A stretch of 64,000 nucleotides of DNA from DASXMT01 sp963781305 (GTDB lineage Bacteria; Actinomycetota; Acidimicrobiia; Acidimicrobiales; RAAP-2), in the NCBI GenBank assembly GCA_963781305.1, contig CAWAFL010000011.1, positions 1 through 64,000 on the forward strand, read 5' to 3'. Numbering within the stretch: position 1 is the first letter of the stretch; every line of letters begins with the position of its first letter. Shown piece by piece: positions 17,335 to 25,733 of the stretch. Position numbers and translations under genes: made by a program. The notes beneath the pieces were generated by a model. That model was given only the letters and a program-made list of their open reading frames with translations, had not been told where the DNA came from and searched no databases.

Positions 17335-18144
17335 GTGACCGGTGATCAAAGCGCAGAACCAGTTTCGGACGACGGCCAGTTCGTCACCCTCGATCGGCGA
17401 GAGGACGGGGTGGCGCTGATTCGGCTCGACCGTCCCAAGATGAATGCGCTCTCCGGTGGGCTGTTGCGCCAGCTGCGGGTGATCGTCGACGACCTCGCCG
17501 CCGACCTTCCCGGTGCGGTGGTGCTGTGGGGCGGTCCCCGCATCTTTGCCGCCGGCGCTGATGTCTCCGAATTCAGCGGCGCGAACGCGGCCGCCACTGT
17601 GGCCGACGGCTTCCGGGCGGTCGGCGACGCGTTGGTCTCCCTGCCGCGGATGGTGATCGCCGCGGTCAACGGCTATGCCCTCGGCGGCGGGTGTGAGCTG
17701 GCCCTGGCCTGTGATATGCGGGTGGTCGCCGACAATGCCACCTTCGGCCAACCCGAGATCCTGCTCGGCGTCGTTCCTGGCGGCGGCGGCACGCAGCGCT
17801 TGGCCCGCTTGATCGGCCCTTCCCGGGCCAAGGACCTCATCCTCACCGGGCGCCAGGTCCGGGCCGACGAGGCGCTGAGCCTGGGCCTGGCTGATCGGGT
17901 CGTGCCCGGCGACGAGGTGATCACCGAAGCCCTGTCGCTGGCCTCCTCGCTGGCCAGCGGCGCCCTGGCTGCCCAGGCGCTGGCCAAACGCGCCATCGAT
18001 GGCGGCCTCGACGGTTCGCTGGCCGAGGGGCTCGACGGTGAGAAGGCGGCATTCGTGGCCTCGTTCGAGACCGAGGACGCGACGATTGGGATCCAGTCCT
18101 TCCTCGCCCATGGTCCCAACCAGGCGGAATTCACCGGCCGATAG
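17335..18144 (+). CDS. Enoyl-CoA hydratase/isomerase family protein
   Basis: Crotonase-fold enzyme acting on acyl-CoA thioesters, 269 residues from GTG 17335. Motifs: FAAGADVSEF and NGYALGGGCELALACD (oxyanion hole) and FGQPEILLGVVPGGGGTQRL (active-site Glu region). This layout is typical for beta-oxidation hydratases. The reading frame continues upstream into pncA, but that part is antisense-like shadow. The GTG is preceded by a stretch with little Shine-Dalgarno signal (CTACCGTGCGATT), possibly a leaderless start. The gene lies between the amide island and treS, with no clear operon partner. Confidence 0.9.
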   Translation: MTGDQSAEPVSDDGQFVTLDRREDGVALIRLDRPKMNALSGGLLRQLRVIVDDLAADLPGAVVLWGGPRIFAAGADVSEFSGANAAATVADGFRAVGDALVSLPRMVIAAVNGYALGGGCELALACDMRVVADNATFGQPEILLGVVPGGGGTQRLARLIGPSRAKDLILTGRQVRADEALSLGLADRVVPGDEVITEALSLASSLASGALAAQALAKRAIDGGLDGSLAEGLDGEKAAFVASFETEDATIGIQSFLAHGPNQAEFTGR

Positions 18145-18159
18145 TGAGCACACCCGCCA

Positions 18160-19968
18160 ATGGATGAGTCGCTCCTGTCCGCTCCCGGCTCACGGAAAGA
18201 GCCGGTCCGGGCCACGCCGGTCCCTGTCACCGTGCCCACCCCGGCGGGGGAGCCGCTCCCGCCGCCAGAGGAGGATCCTCGCTGGTTTCAGCGGGCCGTC
18301 TTCTACGAGGTGCTGATCCGGGGTTTCTTCGACGCCAACGACGACGGCACCGGCGACCTGCCCGGTCTGATCGCCAAGCTCGACTATCTGCAGTGGCTCG
18401 GCGTGGACTGCCTGTGGCTCCTGCCCTTCTACCCGTCGCCCCTTCGCGATGGCGGGTACGACATCAGCGATTACTTCACCGTGCACCCCGACTACGGAAC
18501 CGTGGACGACCTCAGGGACCTATTGCGTGAGGCCCACGCCCGGGGCATCCGGGTCATCGCCGACCTGGTCATCAACCACACCAGCGACCAGCACCCGTGG
18601 TTCATCGAATCCCGCCAGAGCCGCGACAATCCCAAGGCTGACTGGTATGTGTGGAACGACGACGACCAACGGTGGCCCGAAGCCCGGGTGGTGTTCGTCG
18701 ACGTGGAGCGGTCCAACTGGTCCTGGGACCCCGTACGCGAGCAGTACTACTGGCATCGCTTCTACTCCCACCAGCCCGACCTGAACTACGAGAACCCCGA
18801 AGTGGCCGACGCCATCCTCGACGTCGTCCGCTTCTGGCTCGATATGGGGCTGGACGGCTTCCGCCTCGATGCCGTGCCCTTCCTCTACCAAAAGGACGGG
18901 ACAGCGGGGGAGAACCTGCCCGAGACCCACGCCTTCATCCGCCGGGTACGGGCCGAACTCGACGTGAAGTACCCGGGTCGGATCCTCCTGGCCGAGGCCA
19001 ACGGATGGCCGGTCGACGTGGCCGACTACTTCGGCGACGGCGACGAGTGTCATCTGTGCTTCCACTTCCCCTTGATGCCCCGGCTGTTCATGGCCGTCCG
19101 GCGGGAGCAGCGCTACCCCATCACCGAGATCCTGGCCCAGACCCCGGCGGCTCCGCCGGGCGGCCAATGGGCCATCTTCCTCCGCAACCACGACGAGCTC
19201 ACCCTCGAGATGGTGTCCGATGAGGACCGCGACTACCTCTTCGCCGAGTACGCCAAGGACCCCCGGATGAAGCGGCACATGGGTATCGGCCGACGCTTGG
19301 CCCCCCTGATCGACCGTGACCGCCGACTGGCCGAGCTGCTCTACGCGTTGCTGCTGTCCCTGCCCGGCAGCCCCGTCCTCTACTACGGCGACGAGATGCA
19401 GATGGGCGACAACCTCTACTTGGGGGATCGGGACTCGGTCCGAACCCCCATGCAGTGGACCCCCGACCGGAACGGTGGTTTCAGCCGGGCTGACTTCGCC
19501 CAGCTGTACCTGCCACCGCTCATGGACCCGGTGTACGGCTTCCAGGCGGTGAACGTGGAGGCCCAAATGCGGAACCCCAGCTCGTTCCTGCACTGGATCC
19601 GGCGGATGTTGGGGGTCCGGCGTCAATTTCCGGTCTTCGGCACGGGTGAGTTCGAGGTCCTGCCATGCTCCAACCCGTCCGTGTTGGCCTTCGTCCGTAG
19701 CGAGCGAGGGTCCGAGGGAAATCCCGTCCTGTGCATCCACAACTTGAGCCGGTTCGCTCAGCCCGCCGAGCTCCACATGGGCCGCTGGCACGGTCTCCAG
19801 CCCGTTGAGCTGCTGGGCCGGGTACCGTTTCCCCTGGTGGGCATCGATCCCTATCCGGTCACCCTCGCTCCCTACGGCTACCAATGGTTCGAGCTGGTGA
19901 AGCCAGTGGTGTCGCTGACCGGTGAGCTGTCGTACGTGGTGGACGCGTCCGTCGAGGCGTTGTCATGA
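18160..19968 (+). CDS. treS: Trehalose synthase/amylase TreS (maltose alpha-D-glucosyltransferase)
   Basis: Interconverts trehalose and maltose; a GH13 enzyme of 602 residues, the usual TreS length. GH13 motifs: DLVINHTSDQHPWF (about 135-148), nucleophile Asp237 in GFRLDAVPFLY, acid/base Glu279 in LLAEANGWP and Asp345 in FLRNHDELTLEM. LLPFYPSPLRDGGYDISDY is the TreS-specific start of the barrel. The C-terminal beta domain ends with APYGYQWFEL. It overlaps the maltokinase by ATGA (19965-19968); the pair feeds maltose 1-phosphate into the GlgE alpha-glucan pathway, although glgE is not in view. Confidence 0.96.
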   Translation: MDESLLSAPGSRKEPVRATPVPVTVPTPAGEPLPPPEEDPRWFQRAVFYEVLIRGFFDANDDGTGDLPGLIAKLDYLQWLGVDCLWLLPFYPSPLRDGGYDISDYFTVHPDYGTVDDLRDLLREAHARGIRVIADLVINHTSDQHPWFIESRQSRDNPKADWYVWNDDDQRWPEARVVFVDVERSNWSWDPVREQYYWHRFYSHQPDLNYENPEVADAILDVVRFWLDMGLDGFRLDAVPFLYQKDGTAGENLPETHAFIRRVRAELDVKYPGRILLAEANGWPVDVADYFGDGDECHLCFHFPLMPRLFMAVRREQRYPITEILAQTPAAPPGGQWAIFLRNHDELTLEMVSDEDRDYLFAEYAKDPRMKRHMGIGRRLAPLIDRDRRLAELLYALLLSLPGSPVLYYGDEMQMGDNLYLGDRDSVRTPMQWTPDRNGGFSRADFAQLYLPPLMDPVYGFQAVNVEAQMRNPSSFLHWIRRMLGVRRQFPVFGTGEFEVLPCSNPSVLAFVRSERGSEGNPVLCIHNLSRFAQPAELHMGRWHGLQPVELLGRVPFPLVGIDPYPVTLAPYGYQWFELVKPVVSLTGELSYVVDASVEALS

Positions 19969-21320
19969 TCATCTTCGAGTCGTCCGACGCCGAGATGCCG
20001 ACCTCGGCCCACGGCGCGCTGGCCGAGTTGATGGCCGCCTTTGTCAACCGGCAACCAGGATGGACGGGCTCGGCGGGAGAGGCTCTGGTCGAGGTGGAGC
20101 CGGCATCGCTGTCGATCGCCAATGCCGACGTGATCCGCCCGGGCCGCCCCGGTCTCATCTCGGTGACCGCCGAGGTGGCCGGCGCGACCGAGGTCGTCGT
20201 GCACGCCGTCTTGGGCCTCCGAGCCCCGGGCGACGACGTGCGGTTCCTGGCCGATGCCGACGACGCACCTCTGGGTCTGCTCGAGGACGAGCACGGCATG
20301 GCCGTCGTCTTCGACGCCTTGGCCGATGCCGAGCTGTCCCTCTTGCTGCTGGGCGCAGTGGGCGGGGGGGACGGCGAACTGGAGCGGGTCCGCCGGATAT
20401 GGACTGCGGTTGACTCGGTGACGCTCACGTTCGATGACCGCCTCTCGTTCACCGTCTACCAGCAGCTGCCCATGGAGCCAGGGCCCCATCCCGGGCTCGA
20501 GCTCGTCGTGGCCCTCGACGAGGTGGGTTTCAACCATGTCCCCGCCCCGTTCGCCCTCTGGCGGCGCAGCGGAAGGGATCTGGGCGTTTCGCAGGAATAC
20601 CAGGCTGGGGGGACCGGGGGCTGGGCCTTGGCCCTGACCTCGTTACGCGATCTCTACGCCTCCGGTGGGCCGCCCGAGCAGGCCGGGGGCGACTTTGCCA
20701 CCGAGGCACGGCACCTCGGGACCATGACCGCTCGCATGCACCTCGGTCTCGGCCAGGCGTTCGGACGGCAGGAGGAAGCCGTGTCCACGTGGGTGTCGGC
20801 GGTGGAGGAGGCCGTGCGCGTCGTCGACGCTTCCCAGCTCGAGAACCAAGGCGTCCAGGCCGTGTTGGGCGACCTGCGGAGGTCGCCCCTCCAGGCCGCG
20901 GCGATTCGCACCCACGGTGATTTCCACCTCGGTCGGGTCAGCAGGACGGACGTCGGTTGGTTCGTCATCGACTTCTCGCCCGGGGGGCCGCAGGGCGCAA
21001 GCCCAGCCGTGGTGTCCTCGACTGGGCCCGTCTACCGATCCCCGCTGGCGGACGTGGCCGCCATGCTGTGGTCCTTCCATCACGTCGCCGAGGTGGCCGC
21101 CATCGAGCGCGATCCATCGGGTCGCCTCCACCTGACCGACCTGGCCGAGGCATGGGAGACCCGGAATCGCAGCGCCTTTCTGGCCGGTTACCTGGCTACG
21201 CCAGGCATCGAGGAACTGGTGCCGCCGACCGGTGACATGGCCCCGGCGCTGGTGTCGGTCTTCGAGCTCGAGCGCTCGACAACGAGGCAGGCACTGCGCA
21301 CCCTGGCTGCTCCCGGTTGA
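19965..21320 (+). CDS. mak: Maltokinase (Mak/Pep2-like)
   Basis: ATP-dependent phosphorylation of maltose to maltose 1-phosphate. The protein has 451 residues with an N-terminal cap domain (about 1-120) that resembles a domain often fused to TreS. The kinase-like core has HGDFHLGRV (catalytic Asp region) and FVIDFSPGG (metal Asp), as in aminoglycoside-phosphotransferase-fold enzymes. YRSPLADVAAMLWSFHHVA is the typical C-lobe segment of maltokinases. Translation is coupled to treS by a 4-base overlap. Mycobacterial Mak is the model; identity here is from motifs and neighbour. Confidence 0.88.
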   Translation: MIIFESSDAEMPTSAHGALAELMAAFVNRQPGWTGSAGEALVEVEPASLSIANADVIRPGRPGLISVTAEVAGATEVVVHAVLGLRAPGDDVRFLADADDAPLGLLEDEHGMAVVFDALADAELSLLLLGAVGGGDGELERVRRIWTAVDSVTLTFDDRLSFTVYQQLPMEPGPHPGLELVVALDEVGFNHVPAPFALWRRSGRDLGVSQEYQAGGTGGWALALTSLRDLYASGGPPEQAGGDFATEARHLGTMTARMHLGLGQAFGRQEEAVSTWVSAVEEAVRVVDASQLENQGVQAVLGDLRRSPLQAAAIRTHGDFHLGRVSRTDVGWFVIDFSPGGPQGASPAVVSSTGPVYRSPLADVAAMLWSFHHVAEVAAIERDPSGRLHLTDLAEAWETRNRSAFLAGYLATPGIEELVPPTGDMAPALVSVFELERSTTRQALRTLAAPG

Positions 21321-21346
21321 GCTCGACCCTCCCTACGATGAAAGCC

Positions 21347-22387
21347 ATGCGGATCGGGATCCTCACCGGTGGCGGTGACTGCCCGGGGCTGAATGCGGTC
21401 ATCCGAGCTGTGGTGCTCGGTGGCGCACGACATGGCGACGCATTCGTCGGCATGCTCGACGGTTGGCTCGGCGCTGTCGAGAACAACACCGTCCCGCTCG
21501 ACCCGGATCAGTGCCGGTCCATCCTGACCAAGGGAGGGACCATCTTGGGGTCTTCCCGGACCAATCCGTTCGCCACCGACGACGGTCCCGACCGCCTGGA
21601 GGCGACCATGGCCGCGCTGGGGCTCGATGCCATGGTGGCTATCGGCGGGGATGACACGCTGGGCGCCGCCGATCGGCTCTACCAGCGGGGCCTACCCGTG
21701 GTGGGTGTGCCCAAGACCATCGACAACGACCTGTCGGGGACGGAGGTGACCTTTGGGTTCGATACCGCCGTCCAGATCGCCACCGACGCCATCGACCGAC
21801 TGCAGACCACGGCCGAGTCCCACCACCGGGTCATCGTGTGCGAGGTGATGGGGCGCAATGTGGGCTGGATCGCCGTGCATGCTGGCATGGCTGGGGGTGC
21901 CGCCGAGATCCTCATCCCCGAAGTACCGTTCTCAGTCGACGCCGTCTGTGATCGTCTGCAGCATCGCCACAACGGGGACCGATACTTCTCCACCGTCGTC
22001 GTGGCCGAGGGGGCCCTTCCCCGTGACGATGAGGCCACCTGGCTCCAGCGCTCGCAACAGTCGGGCCGAGCCGACCAGTTCGGTCACATCCGGCTGGGTG
22101 GCATCGGGGACTACCTGGCCGAGCAGATCGAGCAGCGAACGGGGTTCGAGGCCCGTTCGACCGTCCTCGGGCACATCCAGCGGGGCGGGTCCCCGACCGC
22201 ATTCGATCGCGTGCTGGCCACCCGGTTCGGCGCCGCCGCCCTCGCCGCGGCCCACGACCGTGCATTCGGGACCATGGTGGCGCTGCAAGGCGGCTCCATC
22301 ATCAGGATCCCGTTGTCCGATGCCATCGGGAAGCCGAAGCGGGTCGATCCCCAGCTCTACGAAGTGGCGGGGCTCTACCTGGGTTAG
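21347..22387 (+). CDS. pfkA: 6-phosphofructokinase with pyrophosphate-type active-site residues
   Basis: Phosphorylates fructose 6-phosphate in glycolysis. From the ATG at 21347 the protein has 346 residues and starts MRIGILTGGGDCPGLNAVIR, the canonical N-terminus (an ATG at 21338 and a TTG at 21317 are alternatives). The donor-site motif reads AIGGDDTLGAA and the substrate motif VPKTIDNDLSG. Asp103 (Gly104 of ATP-PFKs) and Lys123 (Gly124) are the known markers of PPi-dependent enzymes, so the donor is probably pyrophosphate and the reaction reversible. It follows treS-mak with a 26-base gap. An 18-bp duplication spans its stop codon. Confidence 0.92.
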   Translation: MRIGILTGGGDCPGLNAVIRAVVLGGARHGDAFVGMLDGWLGAVENNTVPLDPDQCRSILTKGGTILGSSRTNPFATDDGPDRLEATMAALGLDAMVAIGGDDTLGAADRLYQRGLPVVGVPKTIDNDLSGTEVTFGFDTAVQIATDAIDRLQTTAESHHRVIVCEVMGRNVGWIAVHAGMAGGAAEILIPEVPFSVDAVCDRLQHRHNGDRYFSTVVVAEGALPRDDEATWLQRSQQSGRADQFGHIRLGGIGDYLAEQIEQRTGFEARSTVLGHIQRGGSPTAFDRVLATRFGAAALAAAHDRAFGTMVALQGGSIIRIPLSDAIGKPKRVDPQLYEVAGLYLG

Positions 22388-22410
22388 CTGGAGCTCTACC
22401 TGGGTCAGCT
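22372..22410. repeat. Tandem 18-bp duplication across the pfkA stop
   Basis: GCTCTACCTGGGTTAGCT (22372-22389) is repeated as GCTCTACCTGGGTCAGCT (22393-22410), period 21, with one mismatch that falls in the stop codon (TAG to CAG). The period is divisible by three, so the second copy keeps the LYLG frame after the stop. Confidence 0.9.
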
Positions 22411-22453
22411 ACCGCAGCGATGCTGGGCTTTGGGTCCTGCTCGCTTCAGCTAC

Positions 22454-23446
22454 CTACCCGGTTTTGGCCACCGGGAGCGGTACGGCCAGCTGCTCGGCCG
22501 CTTGTTCCGGGTTCACGATGTTGATGAGCACTCCGGTGCCCAGTTCGAACCCGGCCGCCGTGGCCAACTTGGGCGCCACGTGAACGTGCCAGTGGTAGGG
22601 CTCGGGCGCCCGGTAGGGGGCGGAATGGAACACGAGGTTGTAGGCCACGTCGCCCGCCACTTCGCGGAGACGACCCAGTACCTGACGAAGGGCACGGCCC
22701 ACGGCCGCCAGATCGGCGGGCGGGCTGTGGTGCAGGTGGGGCCCGTGGGCGCGGGGGATGACCAGCATCTCGTAGGGCATCCCGCTCCAGAACGGGCAGA
22801 TCACCACCACCCGCTCGTCGGCGTAGACGACCCGGTAACCGACGTCCTCCTCGGCATCGGCGGCGGTGCACAAGAGGCACCGACCGGCGAACCGGGCGAA
22901 CCCGGCCTGTTCCTCCACGAGCTCGCGGGGAACGAAGGACATGCCGAGCAGCTGGCCGTGGGGATGCTCGATCGAAGCCCCCGCTTCCCGGCCCGCGTTG
23001 ACGATGGCCTGGCTGTAGCGCAGACCGGGGATGTGCGAGTGCTCCTCGATCCGATCGCGGATGGCAGCCATGACCATGGCGGCCTGTTCGTCACTGAGCA
23101 TCGACCACGAGGCCTGATGGTCGGGGGAGAGGACCAGGACTTCGTGGATCCCTCCGGCGGAGGCCTGGGTGAAGATCGGGCCCCGGTTGGTGACCACGAA
23201 GGGCTCGTCGCCTTCGAACGCCGGATAGAGGTTGGGCACGACCCGGACCCGCCAGCGCCCTTCGGGGCCGTAGGTTTCCAATGCGGGCGGGGTGGACTCC
23301 TCGTTCCCGGGGCAGAACGGGCAGGGCCGGCTGGTGTCGGCTTGGGTCGGGACCATGCGCGGGGCGAATGCTCGGGGGCGCTGTGCTCGGTCGGTGCTCA
23401 CGACCACCCACCGGCCGGTCAGGGGGTCAAGACGTAGTTGGTTCAT
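22454..23446 (-). CDS. galT: Galactose-1-phosphate uridylyltransferase
   Basis: Leloir-pathway enzyme exchanging UMP between UDP-glucose and galactose 1-phosphate; HIT superfamily. From the ATG at 23446 (MNQLRLDPLTGRWVVVST) it has 330 residues. Zinc-ligand pair: CPFC (42-45). The catalytic HPHGQ is at 161-165, with His163 the uridylylated residue. The second HIT motif, YHWHVHVAPK, lies in the C-terminal half. The frame extends 39 codons upstream to 23563, but that part has no family similarity. It is convergent with pfkA; galK and galE are not in view. Confidence 0.95.
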   Translation of the reverse strand: MNQLRLDPLTGRWVVVSTDRAQRPRAFAPRMVPTQADTSRPCPFCPGNEESTPPALETYGPEGRWRVRVVPNLYPAFEGDEPFVVTNRGPIFTQASAGGIHEVLVLSPDHQASWSMLSDEQAAMVMAAIRDRIEEHSHIPGLRYSQAIVNAGREAGASIEHPHGQLLGMSFVPRELVEEQAGFARFAGRCLLCTAADAEEDVGYRVVYADERVVVICPFWSGMPYEMLVIPRAHGPHLHHSPPADLAAVGRALRQVLGRLREVAGDVAYNLVFHSAPYRAPEPYHWHVHVAPKLATAAGFELGTGVLINIVNPEQAAEQLAVPLPVAKTG

Positions 23447-23651
23447 GCGGGGTGGATGTTTTCCATGTGCGATCCCGTAACAGTCGATGTGGGTCTGGGT
23501 CCTCTTCTCTTGGCCCTCCGCCGCCGATCCCCGATCGGACATGCCGATCGGTGCGAAGTGCACACCACCAACGTATCAATGGTTGGGAGGTCGTTGTGCT
23601 ATGGGGTATCGCCGAGCCACGCAAGCTGGGTGGTAATGCCAGAATCCCGGG

Positions 23652-24149
23652 ATGCAACCAGCCGGCGCCGCTCTTTTCGCCCTGTCGTCCAACCGTGGCG
23701 CAGCGTACGACGTGGTGCTGTTGGGCCACGTCCTGACGGCCGTCGTCGGCTTTGGTGCCGTTGCTGTCGCCGGCGTTTACGCCCTACTGCTGAGGCGCCC
23801 CGGAGCTCCCTCAGTATCGGTGCTCCGCTACTACCAGCCCGGGGTGAACTGGGCGGGTCGGATCACGTTCCTGGTTCCGGTGCTCGGGGTCGCCCTGGTC
23901 GCCATGAGCCACGGCCAGTGGTCGTATAACGATCTCTGGGTGCTCGGCGGCCTGGCCCTGTGGGCGGTAGCGGCCCTAGCCGGGGAGATGGTGGTATGGC
24001 CGGCCGAGCGCCGGCTTCAACGCCTGGTCAGCGAGGGTTCACCCGACAATGCTGGGCAACGGTCACTGATGCGGCAGGTGGTGGCCAGTTCGGCGGCGAT
24101 GATGGTCGTGTTCGTCGTGGCAGTCGTGATCATGGTGGCCAAGCCGTAG
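23652..24149 (+). CDS. Small integral membrane protein, DUF2269-like
   Basis: A 165-residue protein with four predicted membrane helices, including VVLLGHVLTAVVGFGAVAVA, ITFLVPVLGVALVAM, LGGLALWAVAALAGEMVVW and MMVVFVVAVVIMV. The His in LLGHV followed by an aromatic/Gly-rich region resembles DUF2269 membrane proteins. Function unknown. It starts with ATG at 23652 and is followed after 15 bases by the small Cys-rich gene, with a good ribosome site between them, so the two are probably co-transcribed. Confidence 0.65.
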   Translation: MQPAGAALFALSSNRGAAYDVVLLGHVLTAVVGFGAVAVAGVYALLLRRPGAPSVSVLRYYQPGVNWAGRITFLVPVLGVALVAMSHGQWSYNDLWVLGGLALWAVAALAGEMVVWPAERRLQRLVSEGSPDNAGQRSLMRQVVASSAAMMVVFVVAVVIMVAKP

Positions 24150-24164
24150 GAGGGTGTTGAAGCA

Positions 24165-24407
24165 GTGAACGACTCCGAAGGCACCTACCACCACCCGCCA
24201 CTGCCGCATCGGGACCGCCTGGATCCGAACCGGTCCGACTACCGAGCCATCCTCGAGGCCCACGCCGCCGCGGTGATGGACGGTGAGCCGGGTTACGCCG
24301 ACCCTCAGACGGGCCTGTTCGTGCTCACCGCCGCCACCCTTGCCGCCCGCGGCACGTGCTGCGAGAGCGGTTGCCGTCACTGCCCGTACCTCGATCGGAT
24401 CGACTGA
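24165..24407 (+). CDS. Small Cys-rich protein, DUF5522-like
   Basis: 80 residues from GTG 24165, with AGGAGGG at 24148-24154. The C-terminal signature CCESGCRHCPY has four Cys and one His, as in DUF5522 proteins, and could bind zinc or an iron-sulfur cluster. GLFVLTAATLAARGTCC is the conserved lead-in. Function unknown. It probably forms an operon with the membrane protein upstream. Confidence 0.75.
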   Translation: MNDSEGTYHHPPLPHRDRLDPNRSDYRAILEAHAAAVMDGEPGYADPQTGLFVLTAATLAARGTCCESGCRHCPYLDRID

Positions 24408-24476
24408 TAGCTGTCATTGCTTCGACCGATATCCGAGCGTCTGACTCGTGCCGTCCGGATCTTCGAAGATCCTCGA

Positions 24477-24551
24477 GATCGGGTCGAGTCCTCGACAGAT
24501 CGGGTCGAGTCCGCCACATCGTCTGTGAGTCCCGCTACATCATCTGTGAGT
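24477..24551. repeat. Two adjacent 15-bp direct repeats, both with 21-bp period
   Basis: GATCGGGTCGAGTCC occurs at 24477-24491 and 24498-24512. ACATCGTCTGTGAGT at 24516-24530 recurs as ACATCATCTGTGAGT at 24537-24551. Both pairs are spaced 21 bases, two helical turns, within the 220-base gap before the monooxygenase gene. Candidate operator array for that gene; alternatively the remnant of a heptad-repeat coding sequence. Confidence 0.8.
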
Positions 24552-24627
24552 ACAGTCGGGAGACGCCTCGGGGTCGTCACCAGGTGCCGATCCGAGAGGA
24601 CGCCCGAGCACAAGGAGAACCGAACCA

Positions 24628-24939
24628 ATGCTGGCTATAAGCGGCATCTTGCGCTTCAAGCCCGAGGACCGCGACGAGGTGATCGAGGGCTTGGCCTGGG
24701 TGACCGAGCGCAGCCTGGCCGACGCGGGTTGCATCGAGTACTGGTACGCGGAGGACCTCGCCGATCGAGGTTCGTTCCGGTTCTTCGAGTGCTGGGAATC
24801 CGTGGAGGCCTTCGATGCCCACCGCGCCGCCCCGTACGAGGAGGAATTCACCCAGCGGTACCTCACGCGGCTCGCCGGCGCCGGGGCGGCCCAGTACGAG
24901 ATCACCGACCGCCAGGTCCTGGCGATAGAGGAGCACTGA
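24628..24939 (+). CDS. Antibiotic-biosynthesis-monooxygenase (ABM) domain protein
   Basis: A 103-residue, single ABM/dimeric alpha-beta barrel domain: SGILRFKPEDRDEVIEGLAW, DAGCIEYWYAEDLADRGSFR, FFECWESVEAFDAHRAAPYE. The family includes YgiN-like quinol monooxygenases and haem-degrading enzymes; the substrate cannot be read here. AAGGAGAA is 7 bases before the ATG. The repeat array upstream may regulate it. It is convergent with the siroheme gene. Confidence 0.88.
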   Translation: MLAISGILRFKPEDRDEVIEGLAWVTERSLADAGCIEYWYAEDLADRGSFRFFECWESVEAFDAHRAAPYEEEFTQRYLTRLAGAGAAQYEITDRQVLAIEEH

Positions 24940-24947
24940 CCGACCGG

Positions 24948-24971
24948 CGCCACCAAGCCCGCCCGGTGGCG
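24948..24971. terminator. Hairpin between convergent genes, probable bidirectional terminator
   Basis: CGCCACC (24948-24954) pairs with GGTGGCG (24965-24971) around a 10-base loop. It lies between the stops of the ABM gene and the siroheme gene. The stem is GC-rich, without T-runs. Confidence 0.5.
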
Positions 24972-24990
24972 GTGAGCGCCAGGCCGATGG

Positions 24991-25722
24991 TTACGAGCGG
25001 CTGGACCCCTCCGTCACCGCGGTCTGCAAGAGGGCGCGGGCCTCGTCAAGGCGACCGGACCGGACGAGGTCGACGAAGGGGCCGGACAGAATGGCCGACC
25101 AATCGGTGGCCTCGGTCGATCGGCCCTCGGCCCGGACGTTCCGCCGGGCCTCGTCGAGCAGCACGGCCAGGGTCCCTGCCTCGGGGCCGATCGCGGCGGC
25201 AGCCCGATCTCGCAGCCAGCCGGCCAGGGCCGGACTGGCCCCCCCGGTGGAGACGGCCACGGTGACGTCCCCGTCCCGGTGCACGGCCGGCAGCATGAAG
25301 GTGCAGTTGTCGACGTCATCGGCACTGTTCACCCATATGCCCGCGGCCTCGGCGTCGGCCGCCACCGCCCGGTCCACCTCGGGATCCCCGGTGGCGGTGA
25401 TGACCAACCGATAGTCGGCGGCCTCGCCTGCTCGGTAGGGGCGCTCCTCGAGGACCAACTGTGCGTCAGCCCCTGCCTTTGCTGATGCAGATTCTGCTGA
25501 TGCGGCTTTGGCTGACGCAGATGTTGCTGAAGCGGCCGAGGCCCCCTCTTTGGCCAGCAAGCGAAGGCGCTCGGTGATCTGAGGGGCCACCACCGTCACG
25601 TGGGCATGGCAGCCGAGCAGCCCCTCGGCTTTGTGGGTGGCGATTGGTCCGCCCCCCACCACGAGGCAATGGCGGCCGTCCACGACCAGGGCCACCGGGT
25701 AGAGGGGCGAGCCGTGGGGCAT
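24991..25722 (-). CDS. Precorrin-2 dehydrogenase/sirohydrochlorin ferrochelatase (Met8/CysG N-terminal type)
   Basis: Oxidises precorrin-2 and inserts iron to make siroheme, the cofactor of the sulfite reductase at 29012. 243 residues from ATG 25722: YPVALVVDGRHCLVVGGGPI is the NAD-binding Rossmann start, then VNSADDVDNCTFMLPAVHRD and TVAVSTGGASPALAGWLRD, all typical of Met8. An Ala/Ser/Lys-rich repetitive insert (about residues 53-82) lies between the Rossmann strands, encoded by imperfect GCTGATGC-type repeats at about 25470-25545. The frame upstream of 25722 is antisense to cysN. It starts 11 bases after the cysN stop, so it is in the cysDN operon. Confidence 0.9.
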   Translation of the reverse strand: MPHGSPLYPVALVVDGRHCLVVGGGPIATHKAEGLLGCHAHVTVVAPQITERLRLLAKEGASAASATSASAKAASAESASAKAGADAQLVLEERPYRAGEAADYRLVITATGDPEVDRAVAADAEAAGIWVNSADDVDNCTFMLPAVHRDGDVTVAVSTGGASPALAGWLRDRAAAAIGPEAGTLAVLLDEARRNVRAEGRSTEATDWSAILSGPFVDLVRSGRLDEARALLQTAVTEGSSRS

Positions 25723-25733
25723 CGATGCCGCCC

